Assembly (NCBI GenBank): GCA_019873655.1
Contig: JAIOAU010000009.1
Span: 1 to 64,000, forward strand
Length of the DNA: 64,000 nucleotides
Direction of reading: 5' to 3'
Source: Chloroflexota bacterium
GTDB taxonomy: Bacteria > Chloroflexota > Anaerolineae > Anaerolineales > Villigracilaceae
Shown: positions 24,805 through 33,930 of the stretch, piece by piece
Numbering within the stretch: position 1 is the first letter of the stretch
Layout of the letters: each line of letters opens with the position of its first letter
The notes under the pieces: generated by a model
What the model was told of the DNA's origin: nothing
What the model saw: the letters and a program-made list of their open reading frames with translations, nothing else
The model's database searches: none
Translations under genes and position numbers: made by a program

Positions 24805-26391
24805 TCAACGCAGCGGCGGGAAGATTCGCATGGCCTTCACAATCGCCGTCAGCAGGGCGACGTACCGCTCGATGGAAATTCCCCCGACCGGGCCGATCGG
24901 CATCCCCCGCTGGACGGCGATGGTCTGCGACTCGGTGTACTTCAGGATGCCCTCGTCCCCGTGCCGGCGGCCCAGACCGGAGGCCTTCATCCCGCCCATC
25001 GGAGCGTCCACCGACCCCCAGGCGGCGGCAAAGCCATCGTTGATGTTGACCATCCCGGCGCGGATGCGCTGGGCGAGAGCGCGGCCCAGGCGCAGGTTGC
25101 GCGTCCAGATGCTGGCGTTCAGGCCATAGACCGAGTCGTTGGCCGCCGCGACCGCCTCTTCCACATCGTCGAACGGATAAACGCTCAGCACCGGCCCGAA
25201 GGTCTCCTCGGCGTAGACCTCCATCTCCGGCGTGACCCCACTCAGCAGGGTCGGCTCGAAGAAATACGGCCCGAGGTCCGGCCGCGCCCGGCCGCCCGCC
25301 AGAACGGTCGCGCCCTTCTGGACGGCGTCCTGCACATGCCGGGTCACCTTTTCCAGTTGCGATTGCGACAGCAGCGACCCCATTTGGACCGAAAAATCCA
25401 GGGTGCTGCCCAGTTTCATCGCCTGGACGCGCCGCGCCAGTTCGGGCACGAACCGATCGTAGATTCCGCGCTGCACATACAGGCGCTCCAGATGCACGCA
25501 CAACTGACCGGCGTTCGAGAAGGCCCCGCGCAGGATTCCCGTCGCGGCCTTGTCCAGGTCGGCGTCGTCCAGCACGATGGCCGGATTCTTGCCGCCGAGT
25601 TCCATCGAACACTTGATCAGGCGCTCGCCCGCCTGCGCCGCCAGCAGCCGCCCCGTCGAGGTCCCGCCGGTGAAACAAAGGAAATCAACGCCTTCGAGCA
25701 TGGCCGGGGCGATGACGCGTCCCTTGCCGGTCACCACCTGGACGACGTCCTGCGGCACGCCGGCCTCGTACATCAACTGGACGGCGTAGAGGGTGATGAA
25801 GGGCGTCTCCTCGGCGGGCTTGAGAATGACGCAATTGCCGGTCAGCAGCGCCGGAATGGCGTCCGAGGCCGCCATCACGAGGGGATAGTTCCAGGGCGAA
25901 ATCTGCCCGACCACCCCCACCGGCTGGCGCAGTTCGACCGTGCGGGTCAGCAGCGGAATGGCGCCCTTGCGCCGCCGCGGCCGCAGGTAACGCTCCACGC
26001 GGCTGGCGTAGTGCCGGCTGTTGATGGCGACATCGAAGACCTCGTCGAGCGCGTCCAGGCGGGCCTTGCCGGCTTCCAGTTGCAGGAGATCGAGCAACGC
26101 CTCGCGATGGGCGAGCAGCAGGTCGTGATAGCGCATGAAAATCGCCCGCCGCTCCGAGAGAGGCGTGCGCGCCCAGGCCGGCTGGGCCCGACGCGCCCGC
26201 TCGATGGCCAGACGGACATCCTCGGCCGTGCAGAGCGGGACCTGGCCGAGCGGTTCACCCGTGAAGGGCATCCGCACCGTCGTCTGTTCGCGGCCCCCCT
26301 CGCCGCAGCGCGCCAGGCGCGCCAGTTGAGCCAGATCGGGCAAGCGGGTCTTTGTCGGTGCTTCGGCAGAAAAAGCGGCTGTGTTCTCCAT
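24805..26391 (-). CDS. Aldehyde dehydrogenase, succinate-semialdehyde dehydrogenase-like
   Basis: 528 aa NAD(P)-dependent aldehyde dehydrogenase. Motifs: SPWNYPLVMAASDAIPAL, FTGGTSTGRLLA (cofactor loop), MELGGKNPAIV (catalytic Glu), and FSNAGQLCVH (catalytic Cys, near residue 310). The sequence FAAAWGSVDAPMGGMKASG near the end supports the succinate-semialdehyde type, but substrate is not fixed by motif. GGGAGG precedes the ATG. It sits between rarD and pfkA with short gaps, all leftward. Confidence 0.88.
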   Translation of the reverse strand: MENTAAFSAEAPTKTRLPDLAQLARLARCGEGGREQTTVRMPFTGEPLGQVPLCTAEDVRLAIERARRAQPAWARTPLSERRAIFMRYHDLLLAHREALLDLLQLEAGKARLDALDEVFDVAINSRHYASRVERYLRPRRRKGAIPLLTRTVELRQPVGVVGQISPWNYPLVMAASDAIPALLTGNCVILKPAEETPFITLYAVQLMYEAGVPQDVVQVVTGKGRVIAPAMLEGVDFLCFTGGTSTGRLLAAQAGERLIKCSMELGGKNPAIVLDDADLDKAATGILRGAFSNAGQLCVHLERLYVQRGIYDRFVPELARRVQAMKLGSTLDFSVQMGSLLSQSQLEKVTRHVQDAVQKGATVLAGGRARPDLGPYFFEPTLLSGVTPEMEVYAEETFGPVLSVYPFDDVEEAVAAANDSVYGLNASIWTRNLRLGRALAQRIRAGMVNINDGFAAAWGSVDAPMGGMKASGLGRRHGDEGILKYTESQTIAVQRGMPIGPVGGISIERYVALLTAIVKAMRIFPPLR

Positions 26392-26445
26392 GGAAAAGAG
26401 CCTCCCGAGGTGTGGATTGAGTACGAGAAGTTTCGCAGGGCAGAA

Positions 26446-27339
26446 TCAATCGGCGGAAGCGACCCTCGCGGCCGCCTTTCGGCCGGCAAAAAAGCCCTCC
26501 CCCCAGAAGAAAATCAAGGCCGCCCAGACGATGCCGAATCCGATCAAGCGATGCTGGTCGAACGGCTCGTGATAGACCAGCACGCCCAGCGAAAATTGCA
26601 GCGTCGGGGCGAGGTATTGCATCAGGCCAATCATCGAGAGCGGAATCCGTTGCGCGGCCGAGGCGAACATCAGCAAGGGGATCGTCGTCACCAGGCCGGC
26701 GCCGATCAGCAGACCGTCCGTCAGCGCGCCGAGGCGGAGAAAGGCCCCCGTCCCCGCCGCCTGCTCGAAGGCCAGAAACGCCGCCGCCGGCAGAAACAAC
26801 AGCCCGGTCTCGAGCGTCAGCCCGTAGAGCGCGCCCAGCGGGGCGGTCTTCTTGACCAGGCCGTAGATGGCGAACGAAAAGGCCAGCGTCAGGGCGATCC
26901 AGGGCAGCGAGCCATAACTGACGGTCAAATAAATCACCCCCGCCGCCGCCATCAGAATCGGAATCCATTGCAGAAGGCGCAGCCGCTCCCGCAAGAAGAG
27001 CACCCCCAGCGCCACGCTCAACAAAGGATTGATAAAATATCCCAGGCTGGTCTCGACGATGAAACCGGCGTTGACCGCCCACACATACGTCAGCCAGTTG
27101 ACGCCGATCAGCAGAGCGGCGGCGGTGTAAATCATCAGCACGCGCCGGTTGAGCAGACTGCGGAATTCCCGCCAGCGGCGAGCATATAAGATGAAAGCCA
27201 ACAGGAGCAAAAACGACCAGAGGATGCGGTGACCCAGCAATTGCAGCGCCGGAACCGCCCGAAGCCACTTCCAGTAAATCGGAAACAACCCCCAGGTGAA
27301 ATACGCCCCAAACGCCAGCCAGAGACCCTTTTTATCCAT
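26446..27339 (-). CDS. rarD: RarD-type EamA-family transporter
   Basis: 297 aa with about ten membrane helices and two EamA repeats. The RarD hallmark opening KKGLWLAFGAYFTWGLFPIYWKWL is present in shape, with HRILWSF and YFINPLLSVALG further on. It is probably a drug/metabolite exporter; the substrate of RarD proteins is not known. Divergent from the GH20 gene with overlapping promoters in the 57-bp gap. Confidence 0.9.
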   Translation of the reverse strand: MDKKGLWLAFGAYFTWGLFPIYWKWLRAVPALQLLGHRILWSFLLLLAFILYARRWREFRSLLNRRVLMIYTAAALLIGVNWLTYVWAVNAGFIVETSLGYFINPLLSVALGVLFLRERLRLLQWIPILMAAAGVIYLTVSYGSLPWIALTLAFSFAIYGLVKKTAPLGALYGLTLETGLLFLPAAAFLAFEQAAGTGAFLRLGALTDGLLIGAGLVTTIPLLMFASAAQRIPLSMIGLMQYLAPTLQFSLGVLVYHEPFDQHRLIGFGIVWAALIFFWGEGFFAGRKAAARVASAD

Positions 27340-27363
27340 AAATTATCTCCACAACAAGCGGCA

Positions 27364-27392
27364 AGTATACCCCTCTCTGTTGTATAATGCAA
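27364..27392. promoter_or_regulatory. Overlapping divergent promoters of rarD and the GH20 gene
   Basis: On the minus strand TTGCAT (27392-27387) and TATACT (27369-27364) are separated by 17 bp, a good promoter for rarD. On the plus strand TATAAT (27383-27388) overlaps that -35 and ends 8 bases before ATG 27397, giving a near-leaderless GH20 transcript. Use of one promoter should hinder the other. Confidence 0.65.
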
Positions 27393-27396
27393 AACG

Positions 27397-28830
27397 ATGC
27401 ACACGCTGATTCCTGCCCCCCTCTCGTTTCGCTCCGAATCCGGACAATTCCGCCTGAGCGCGGAAACGTCCCTCTGCGCGCCGGACGACCTGCGCCCCCT
27501 CGCCGAGCGCCTGGCCGCGTCCCTGCGCGCCGCCGCCGGTCTCCCCCTCCCCCTTCGGGAAAAGACGACCGGGGCCATCTGCCTGGCCCTGACCGAGGAC
27601 GATTCCGCCCTGGGCGACGAGGGCTACCGCCTCGAGGTCCGGCCAGAGACGGTGAAACTGACCGCCGCCCGCCCGGCCGGCCTCTTCTACGGAATCCAGA
27701 CCCTGCGCCAGTTGCTCCCGCCCGACCCGCGGTCTGTCCCCCCGGCGATCGACGCCTGCACCCTCCTCGACGTCCCCCGTTTCCCCTGGCGCGGCGCGAT
27801 GCTCGATGTGGCCCGTCACTTCTTCCCGGTCGAGGCGGTCAAGCGGCTGATCGACCAGATGGCGTTCTACAAATTCAACATCCTGCACCTGCACCTGACC
27901 GACGATCAGGGCTGGCGGCTGGAAATCAAGTCCTGGCCCAAACTGGCCGAGGTGGGCGGCTCCAGCGCGACGCGCGGCGACCCGGGCGGTTACTACACGC
28001 AAGAAGAATACGCCGAAATCGTGCGCTACGCCGCCGAACGGTTCATTACCATCGTCCCCGAAATCGACATGCCCAGCCACACCCAGGCCGCCATCGCCGC
28101 CTGCCCGGAACTGAAGGGCATCAGCAAATATTCCGGCCTCTACACCGGCACCGAGGTCGGCTTCTGCACGCTCAACATCCACGAAGAGATCACCTACCGC
28201 TTCATCGAAGACGTCTTCGGCGAACTGGCCGCCCTGACCCCCGGCCCCTACCTACACATCGGCGGCGACGAAGCCCATTCCACGCCGGAGGCCGATTACC
28301 AGAACTTCATCGCACGCGCCCAGCAAATCGTCCGCCAGACGGGCAAGCAAATCATCGCCTGGGAAGAAGCGGCCAAGGGTCAACTGCTGCCCGATACCAT
28401 CGCCCAATACTGGTGGCAGGCAGACCTGGCGCGCCGCGCCGCCGCCAGCGGCAACCGCCTGATCATGTCCCCGGCCACGCAGGTTTACCTGGACATCAAA
28501 TACAACGCCTCCACCCCTCTCGGCCAGGACTGGACGCAAAAATATATCGAAGTGCAGGACGCCTACGACTGGGATCCGGCCGCCGCGCTGGAAGGCGTGG
28601 ACGCGGCGCTCATCCTGGGCGTGGAAGCCCCGCTGTGGACGGAGACCATCGCCACGCCGCAGGAAGCCGACTTCATGTACTTCCCGCGCCTGTGCGCGGT
28701 GGCCGAGGTCGGCTGGACGCCGCAAGAGGGCCGCGCCTGGGAGGATTTCCGCCGCCGTCTGGCCGCCCACGGGCCGCGGCTGGAAGCGCTGGGAATCAAC
28801 TACTACCGCTCGCCGCAAATTCCCTGGTGA
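27397..28830 (+). CDS. Beta-N-acetylhexosaminidase, GH20
   Basis: 477 aa. Releases terminal GlcNAc/GalNAc from glycans or cell-wall fragments. An N-terminal GH20b-like domain (about 1-120) precedes the barrel (about 125-460). The barrel begins FPWRGAMLDVARHFFP. The catalytic Asp-Glu pair is in HIGGDEAH (near residue 288). A conserved WxGGE-like tail segment appears as LGVEAPLWTE. No signal peptide, so it is probably cytoplasmic and acts on imported chitobiose or muropeptides. The start lies right after the -10 box without a ribosome site. Confidence 0.93.
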   Translation: MHTLIPAPLSFRSESGQFRLSAETSLCAPDDLRPLAERLAASLRAAAGLPLPLREKTTGAICLALTEDDSALGDEGYRLEVRPETVKLTAARPAGLFYGIQTLRQLLPPDPRSVPPAIDACTLLDVPRFPWRGAMLDVARHFFPVEAVKRLIDQMAFYKFNILHLHLTDDQGWRLEIKSWPKLAEVGGSSATRGDPGGYYTQEEYAEIVRYAAERFITIVPEIDMPSHTQAAIAACPELKGISKYSGLYTGTEVGFCTLNIHEEITYRFIEDVFGELAALTPGPYLHIGGDEAHSTPEADYQNFIARAQQIVRQTGKQIIAWEEAAKGQLLPDTIAQYWWQADLARRAAASGNRLIMSPATQVYLDIKYNASTPLGQDWTQKYIEVQDAYDWDPAAALEGVDAALILGVEAPLWTETIATPQEADFMYFPRLCAVAEVGWTPQEGRAWEDFRRRLAAHGPRLEALGINYYRSPQIPW

Positions 28831-28874
28831 AAATCATGATTCTCTAACCGACCCAAAACAGCAGGAGAATTGAC

Positions 28875-30317
28875 ATGAAGGGCTTTGGCAATCTCTTTCT
28901 TCTTGCGCTGTTGATTATCGTTTCGCCAAACATCTCCGTCCAGGCCGCATCCCCCGACTTCGCCGCCATAGACGCCTACGTCGCCGCGCAGGCCGAGGCC
29001 GCCAACATCCCCGGCCTGGCCATCGGCATCGTCCGGGACGGGGAGGTCGTCCACACGGCCGGGTTCGGGGTCGCCGGGCCGTCCGGCGCGCCGGTCACGC
29101 CGGGGACGCCCTTCGTCATCGGCTCGGTCAGCAAGGGATTCACCGCCCTGGCGATTATGCAATTGGTGGAACAAGGCAAGATAGACCTCGACGCCCCCGT
29201 GCAAACCTACCTGCCCTGGTTCACCCTGGCGGACCCGCAGGCGGCGTCGCAAATCACCCTTCGCCACCTGCTCAACCAGAACAGCGGACTGGGCTACAAC
29301 GACGGCACGCGCCCGATGTGGGACCGCCCCGGCGAGTTCACTCTGGAGGCGCGCCTGCGTCAACTCTCCGACCTGTCCCTGCGCCGCGCCCCCGGAACTG
29401 ATTTTGAATACTCGAATTTCAACTACATGCTCCTCGGCGCGGTAGTGGAGGCCGTCTCCGGTCAGACCTACGGCGAGTATGTCGCAGACCACATCTTCGC
29501 CCCGCTGGGGATGAGCGCCGCGGCCCAGGCCGCGGGTCTGGCCGCGCCGCATCGCTGGTGGTTCGGCTTTCCCGCCTCCGTAGACGCGCCCTACCTCGCC
29601 GACGCCCTGCCGGCCGGTTTCCTCATCGCCAGCGCCGAGGACATGGCGCGCTACCTTTCCTTCCAGCAGAGCGGCAGCCCGGCCGTCCTTTCGCCCGAAA
29701 GCCTGGCCGCCCTGCACGAGTCCTGCATCCCCTCCGGCGGAGGGAACGAGTACTGCTTCGGCTGGGTGCGCGGCCCGTTCGGGGGGCGAACCGCCCTCTA
29801 CCACGAGGGCGCGGCGGAGGGCTATTACTCGGTCGTCGCCCTCGACCCCGCCAGCGGCTGGGGCGTGGTCGTCCTGTCCAACGTCAACGGGATGATTGCC
29901 GCGCCCGCCAAAGACATTGCCGTCGCCCTGCTCGACCACCTCGCCGACGGGACCCCGCTCACGGTCTCGCGCCGCTTCGGGCTGACCTACGCGGTGGTGG
30001 ACGCCGTCCTCCTCGCCCTGACCGGCCTGATGGTCTTCTCTCTCGTCCGCCTGCCGCGCTGGGGGGAGAAACTGCGCGCCGGGCGGCCGCGCGGCGTCGG
30101 CGGCTGGACCGGCAAGGTCGTCCTGCCCATCCTGAGCGAGTTCATCCTGCCCTATGTGGCCTGGGTTTTCCTGCCGCAGGGGGCGGGCTTCCCGATGTGG
30201 AAAGTCTTTTTCGTCTTCCAGCCCGACCTGGTCGCCTGGCTCTTCCTGATGGCCGGGCTGTTCGTCCTGCGCGGCCTGCTGCGCGCCGGGCTGGCCTTTG
30301 CCGCGCTGAAACCGTAG
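28875..30317 (+). CDS. Serine beta-lactamase-fold hydrolase with C-terminal membrane region
   Basis: 480 aa. A signal peptide (about 1-24) is followed by a class C beta-lactamase/DD-peptidase-like domain with SVSK (Ser-x-x-Lys, near residue 92) and YSN (near 178), and HEGAAEGYYS taking the place of the third motif. The last ~120 residues hold three hydrophobic helices, so the catalytic domain faces outside and is anchored. Likely a peptidase or esterase, not a true drug resistance enzyme. AGGAG precedes the ATG. Its stop codon TAG is supplied by the first unit of the repeat array. Confidence 0.87.
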   Translation: MKGFGNLFLLALLIIVSPNISVQAASPDFAAIDAYVAAQAEAANIPGLAIGIVRDGEVVHTAGFGVAGPSGAPVTPGTPFVIGSVSKGFTALAIMQLVEQGKIDLDAPVQTYLPWFTLADPQAASQITLRHLLNQNSGLGYNDGTRPMWDRPGEFTLEARLRQLSDLSLRRAPGTDFEYSNFNYMLLGAVVEAVSGQTYGEYVADHIFAPLGMSAAAQAAGLAAPHRWWFGFPASVDAPYLADALPAGFLIASAEDMARYLSFQQSGSPAVLSPESLAALHESCIPSGGGNEYCFGWVRGPFGGRTALYHEGAAEGYYSVVALDPASGWGVVVLSNVNGMIAAPAKDIAVALLDHLADGTPLTVSRRFGLTYAVVDAVLLALTGLMVFSLVRLPRWGEKLRAGRPRGVGGWTGKVVLPILSEFILPYVAWVFLPQGAGFPMWKVFFVFQPDLVAWLFLMAGLFVLRGLLRAGLAFAALKP

Positions 30318-30685
30318 GACAGGCTTTCAGCCTGTCCGGCAGGTCAGAGACCTGCTCCACATGTAGGACGGGCTTTCAGCCTGTCCGAGCAAGTCAGAGA
30401 CCTGCTCCACATTTGTAGGACAGGCTTTCAGCCTGTCCGGCAGGTCAGAGACCTGCTCCACATGTAGGACGGGCTTTCAGCCTGTCCGAGCAAGTCAGAG
30501 ACCTGCTCCACATTTGTAGGACAGGCTTTCGGCCTGTCCGGCAGGTCAGAGACCTGCCCCACATGTAGGACGGGCTTTCAGCCTGTCCGGCAGGTCAGAG
30601 ACCTGCCCCACATGTAGGACGGGCTTTCAGCCTGTCCGGCAGGTCAGAGACCTGCCCCACATGTAGGACGGGCTTTCAGCCTGTC
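30314..30685. repeat. Tandem repeat array of 49/52-bp units with paired hairpins
   Basis: Seven full units begin at 30314, 30363, 30415, 30464, 30516, 30565 and 30614, and a partial one at 30663. Each has two small inverted repeats: GACAGGCTTTCAGCCTGTC and GCAGGTCAGAGACCTGC. Lengths run 49, 52, 49, 52, 49, 49, 49; units 1-2 and 3-4 form near-identical pairs, so growth has been by a ~101-bp duplication. The array fills the gap between the beta-lactamase-fold gene and cutA. It has no spacers of unique sequence. Confidence 0.95.
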
Positions 30686-30706
30686 AAAATTAAGGAGGCG
30701 TCTTTG

Positions 30707-31048
30707 ATGGACAGCGACTTTCTGGTCATCCTGATGACCGCTCCAGGTCTCGAAAGCGCGCGCCAGATAGCCCGCGCCCTGGTCGAAAAGCGCCTCGCCG
30801 CCTGCGTCAACCTCCTGCCGGGCGTGACATCCATCTACCGCTGGGAAGGTCAGGTGCAGGAGGACGCCGAAGTCCTGCTGATTTGCAAAACGCGCCGCGC
30901 CCGCCTGGCCGCGCTCCAGGAGGAAGTCAAAGCCATTCACCCCTATCAGGTGCCGGAAATCCTCGCCCTGCCGGTCGCCGCCGGGTCGGAGGCTTACCTG
31001 AACTGGGTTGGGGAAAGTGTGCAGACTTCCAACCCGGCCCAATCGTGA
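30707..31048 (+). CDS. cutA: CutA family divalent-cation tolerance protein
   Basis: 113 aa, typical CutA1 length; these proteins form trimers with a ferredoxin-like fold resembling P-II proteins. Signatures: LVEKRLAACVNLLPGVTSIYRW and the late HPYQVPEILALPV. The start ATG 30707 has TAAGGAGG upstream, right after the repeat array. Metal tolerance is the classic annotation, though the molecular role is unsettled. Cytoplasmic. Confidence 0.93.
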   Translation: MDSDFLVILMTAPGLESARQIARALVEKRLAACVNLLPGVTSIYRWEGQVQEDAEVLLICKTRRARLAALQEEVKAIHPYQVPEILALPVAAGSEAYLNWVGESVQTSNPAQS

Positions 31049-31099
31049 AAAGCAATGCGCCTGGTCGAGTCCACGTTCTTTCTTTCAGGATAACAACCC

Positions 31100-31546
31100 A
31101 TGGACAATCCCATCGAACATGCCGCCGCCCGCTTCGCCGAAGGCTTCAACTGCGCCCAGGCGGTCTTTTCGGCCTTTGCCCCCGCCCTCGGCCTGGACGA
31201 GACGACCGCCCTTCGCATCGCCTCGCCCCTCGGCGGCGGGATAGGGCGCAGCGGCAACGTCTGCGGGGCGGTGACCGGCGCGCTGATGGCCCTCGGCCTG
31301 GGGCGCGGCGCCTCCACGCCCGAAGGCAAGGAACCGACCTATCTGATCGCCAAAGAGTTCATCCGCCGCTTTCAGGAAAAGCATGGAACGATTCTGTGCA
31401 ACGCGCTGACCGGCTACGACATCAGCACACCGGAGGGCATCGCCGCGGCGCGGGAGAGCGGGCGCTTCAAGGAAGTCTGTCCGTTCGTCGTGCGCGACGC
31501 GGCCCAAATCGCTGCTGCCATGTTGGCGGAGAAAGAAGGACAGTGA
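31100..31546 (+). CDS. C_GCAxxG_C_C family protein
   Basis: 148 aa. The family is named for its Cys pattern, seen here as FNCAQAVF (near 16), GNVCGAVTGAL (near 53), ILCNALTGYD (near 99) and VCPFVVRDA (near 127). Members are probably redox or metal-binding proteins common in anaerobes; activity is unproven. It follows cutA by 51 bp, and its stop overlaps the GTG start of the phosphatase gene. Confidence 0.85.
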   Translation: MDNPIEHAAARFAEGFNCAQAVFSAFAPALGLDETTALRIASPLGGGIGRSGNVCGAVTGALMALGLGRGASTPEGKEPTYLIAKEFIRRFQEKHGTILCNALTGYDISTPEGIAAARESGRFKEVCPFVVRDAAQIAAAMLAEKEGQ

Positions 31547-32100
31547 ACCAGACCGAGCAAGAACGCGCCCCGAAAGCGCTCCCCACCCCCCTGCCAGAAA
31601 GTTACTGGGTGATTCCCGGCCGCTTCCTGGCGGGAGAGTATCCCGGCCTGGGCAGCGACTTCCAGATTCGCAAGCGTCTCACCGCCCTCCTGCTGGCCGG
31701 AATAGACACCTTCATCAACCTGACCTGGCCGGGGGAACTGCCGCCCTACGAAGACATCCTGCGCGAAGAAGCCCGCCTGCTCGACAAAACCGTCACCTGC
31801 CTGCGCTTCCCCATCCCCGACTTCGGCCTGCCCACGCCGCCGGAGATGACCCGCATCCTCGACGCCATCGACGCCGCCCTCGCCGATGGGCGCAGCCTTT
31901 ACCTGCACTGCTGGGGCGGCGTGGGGCGCACCGGCACGACCGTCGGCTGTTACCTCGTCCGTCACGGCCTGAGCGGCGAGCAGGCCCTGGCGCGGCTGGC
32001 AGCGTGGTGGCGCGGCGTCCCCAAGAGCGCCCGCCACCCCCGCTCGCCGGAGACCGAGGCGCAGGTGCAGTTTGTGCTTAACTGGAGGAATGGAACATGA
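31543..32100 (+). CDS. Dual-specificity/tyrosine phosphatase-like protein
   Basis: 185 aa from GTG 31543, which overlaps the previous stop (GTGA). The P-loop LHCWGGVGRTGTT near residue 125 matches HCxxGxxR, with general-acid Asp probably in PIPDFG. The short length and the conserved ERFLAGEYPG-type opening resemble bacterial dual-specificity phosphatases. The substrate could be a phosphoprotein or a phosphorylated small molecule. Overlaps the next gene by ATGA. Confidence 0.82.
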   Translation: MNQTEQERAPKALPTPLPESYWVIPGRFLAGEYPGLGSDFQIRKRLTALLLAGIDTFINLTWPGELPPYEDILREEARLLDKTVTCLRFPIPDFGLPTPPEMTRILDAIDAALADGRSLYLHCWGGVGRTGTTVGCYLVRHGLSGEQALARLAAWWRGVPKSARHPRSPETEAQVQFVLNWRNGT

Positions 32101-32483
32101 CAAAGCGGCAACTGACCCTGCTGATGGCTCTGCTTGTCCCCCTCCTGCTCTGCGGGCTTTGCCTGATGCTCGAAACTCAGACGCACATGCTCCGCCGCGC
32201 CTATGACAACTACATCCTGGATAACGAAAACCATTACCTGCCCTGCCGCCGCCTGCCCACGCCCGAAGAGGTGGAACGGGTGGTCGCCGAGCATCAGGAC
32301 GTCATCCGGCAAATCGAAGCGGTCAACCCTGGCTTTGTGGGCGTCGAAATAGATACAGCCACCTGTCCCGGCCATGCCGACCTGCTCATCTGGTACGCCA
32401 GCCACGCCGACCGCCTGGCCATCAAGGCCATCATCGGCGCGGAGACCTTCTTTGGCGTCCCCTACCGCCTGCAAAACCGTTGA
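32097..32483 (+). CDS. Small membrane-anchored protein of unknown function
   Basis: 128 aa with one N-terminal hydrophobic helix (about 7-25) that may be a signal anchor, followed by a soluble domain with LPTPEEVERVVAEH and a LLIWYASHADR segment. Two cysteines in the soluble part (PCRRL, TATCPGH) could pair if exported. No family recognised. It is translationally coupled to the phosphatase gene, so a shared role is possible. Confidence 0.7.
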   Translation: MTKRQLTLLMALLVPLLLCGLCLMLETQTHMLRRAYDNYILDNENHYLPCRRLPTPEEVERVVAEHQDVIRQIEAVNPGFVGVEIDTATCPGHADLLIWYASHADRLAIKAIIGAETFFGVPYRLQNR

Positions 32484-32553
32484 CATGGACTGGCATGCGC
32501 GCTTTGTGCAACAGATAGATTAGGAAACTTCCTGTGACCGAAAGAGAGGAAAT

Positions 32554-33183
32554 ATGAAGAAAAGACCTCGCCTGTTTTCGATCGGCCTGCTGTTGAGCGT
32601 TGCCTTCTTGCTGGCCTGCACCTGCAGCGGCCCAGGATTCCCGTTCACCCTTTTTGCCACAGCCACGCCCACCCCCACGCCCACCGCCACGCCGACGCCA
32701 ACGCCCCCGCCAACTCCCACCTCTTCCGTCGAACTCGATAACCCTGTGACCGTCCAAAATGGCGGCTTCTCTTTCCGACCCGTGCGCGGTTACCAGGTCG
32801 AAATCGAAAACGACGCGGCTTACATCAATAGCCCCAATCTGCGCACCCTGGCGTTCATGGCCGGCACGTATGACGCTTCCGAAAGCGAAGACCTCCAGCA
32901 ATTGTCTCAAGACTTCCTGGACGAAATCCGCTCCGACATGCCCGACCTGGTCGTCAGCGCCCCCTGGACCCTGTCCGTGGGCGGGGTCGAAGGACAGGCG
33001 ACCGATCTGAGCGGCACATTGAGCGGCACCGAGACGGTTGGCCGCCTCGTGGTTGCCGTCCCTTACAGCCATCAGTTCTTCGTTGCCGTCTGCCTCACCA
33101 ACGGCGCGGACGAATGGGAACGCGAAGGCCGCCAGGCCTTCGAAGCCATGCTGGGATCGGTGACTTTCTTCCCCCTGCGGTGA
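32554..33183 (+). CDS. Lipoprotein with Thr-Pro-rich linker, unknown function
   Basis: 209 aa. A type II signal peptide ends in a lipobox-like LLAC (Cys near residue 23). A repeated Thr-Pro linker (about 36-60) then spaces a C-terminal domain of about 145 residues from the membrane. The domain has VQNGGFSFRPVRGY and WEREGRQAFEAMLGSVTFF, reminiscent of PsbP/DUF-type beta-alpha domains, but no confident family. The linker sequence is common in secreted proteins of this phylum. Stop overlaps the methyltransferase start. Confidence 0.8.
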   Translation: MKKRPRLFSIGLLLSVAFLLACTCSGPGFPFTLFATATPTPTPTATPTPTPPPTPTSSVELDNPVTVQNGGFSFRPVRGYQVEIENDAAYINSPNLRTLAFMAGTYDASESEDLQQLSQDFLDEIRSDMPDLVVSAPWTLSVGGVEGQATDLSGTLSGTETVGRLVVAVPYSHQFFVAVCLTNGADEWEREGRQAFEAMLGSVTFFPLR

Positions 33184-33920
33184 GCGTCGACTGGCATCTC
33201 CGTTTCAGCCAACAGGCCGGCTGGACGCGCGACCTGCGCGCCTACCTCTTCGGGCGCGCCGGAATCGAGCGGGCGCGGCGCGTCCTGGAAGTCGGCTGCG
33301 GGACCGGGGCCGTGCTGGCCGAAGTCCCCGGCCCGGCGGCCCGCTTCGGGCTGGACCTCGAGCCTGCCCGTCTGGCCGAGGCGCGGATTCACGCCCCAGG
33401 GGCGCGCCTCCTCTGCGCCGACGCCCACGCCCTGCCCTTCCCCGACCGCGCTTTCGACGTCACCTTTTGCCATTTCCTCCTGCTGTGGACGCGCGACCCG
33501 TTGCAAGTCCTGCAGGAAATGAAACGCGTCACCCGTCCGGGCGGGGCGGTGCTGGCGCTGGCCGAACCCGATTACAGCCGCCGCGTCGACGAGCCCGCCG
33601 CCCTGGCCCCTCTCGGCCGCTGGCAGACCGAGGCCCTGCGCCGTCAGGGCGCGGATCCCTGCCTGGGGGCGCGCCTGGCCGACCTGTTCGACCGGGCCGG
33701 CATCCGGCTGATCGAAACGGGAACCCTGCGCGGGGGCGGCGGCGATCCGCCCTCGCCCCAGGAGCGCGACCTGGAATGGGCTGTGCTGGAAGCCGATCTG
33801 GCCGGTCTCGTCCCGGAGGCAGACCTCCAACGTCTCAAACAACTCGATGAACAGGCCTGGCAGGCAGGCGCGCGCCTCCTGCACGTGCCGACCCATTTTG
33901 CCTGGGGCGAGAGGGCATGA
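33180..33920 (+). CDS. Class I SAM-dependent methyltransferase (type 11)
   Basis: 246 aa from GTG 33180, which overlaps the preceding stop (GTGA); the longer ATG frame would run into the lipoprotein gene. Motif I is RVLEVGCGTGAVLAEV (near residue 37). Post-I acid is in GLDLEPARL, then FDVTFCHFLLLW and a helix LQEMKRVTRPGG. The substrate cannot be deduced. Cytoplasmic. Confidence 0.85.
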   Translation: MSVDWHLRFSQQAGWTRDLRAYLFGRAGIERARRVLEVGCGTGAVLAEVPGPAARFGLDLEPARLAEARIHAPGARLLCADAHALPFPDRAFDVTFCHFLLLWTRDPLQVLQEMKRVTRPGGAVLALAEPDYSRRVDEPAALAPLGRWQTEALRRQGADPCLGARLADLFDRAGIRLIETGTLRGGGGDPPSPQERDLEWAVLEADLAGLVPEADLQRLKQLDEQAWQAGARLLHVPTHFAWGERA

Positions 33921-33930
33921 CATTTTTCCC

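Noticed and set aside
24961-27189. 742-codon open frame on the plus strand
   Set aside because: Antisense to the aldehyde dehydrogenase and rarD; Gln/Arg/His-rich shadow without domains.
28875-30317. Antibiotic-resistance beta-lactamase
   Set aside because: SxxK and YxN motifs are shared by many peptidases and esterases, and the three C-terminal membrane helices do not fit a resistance enzyme.
30314-30685. CRISPR array
   Set aside because: Units follow each other without unique spacers, lengths are 49/52 bp and no cas genes are near. It is a tandem repeat.
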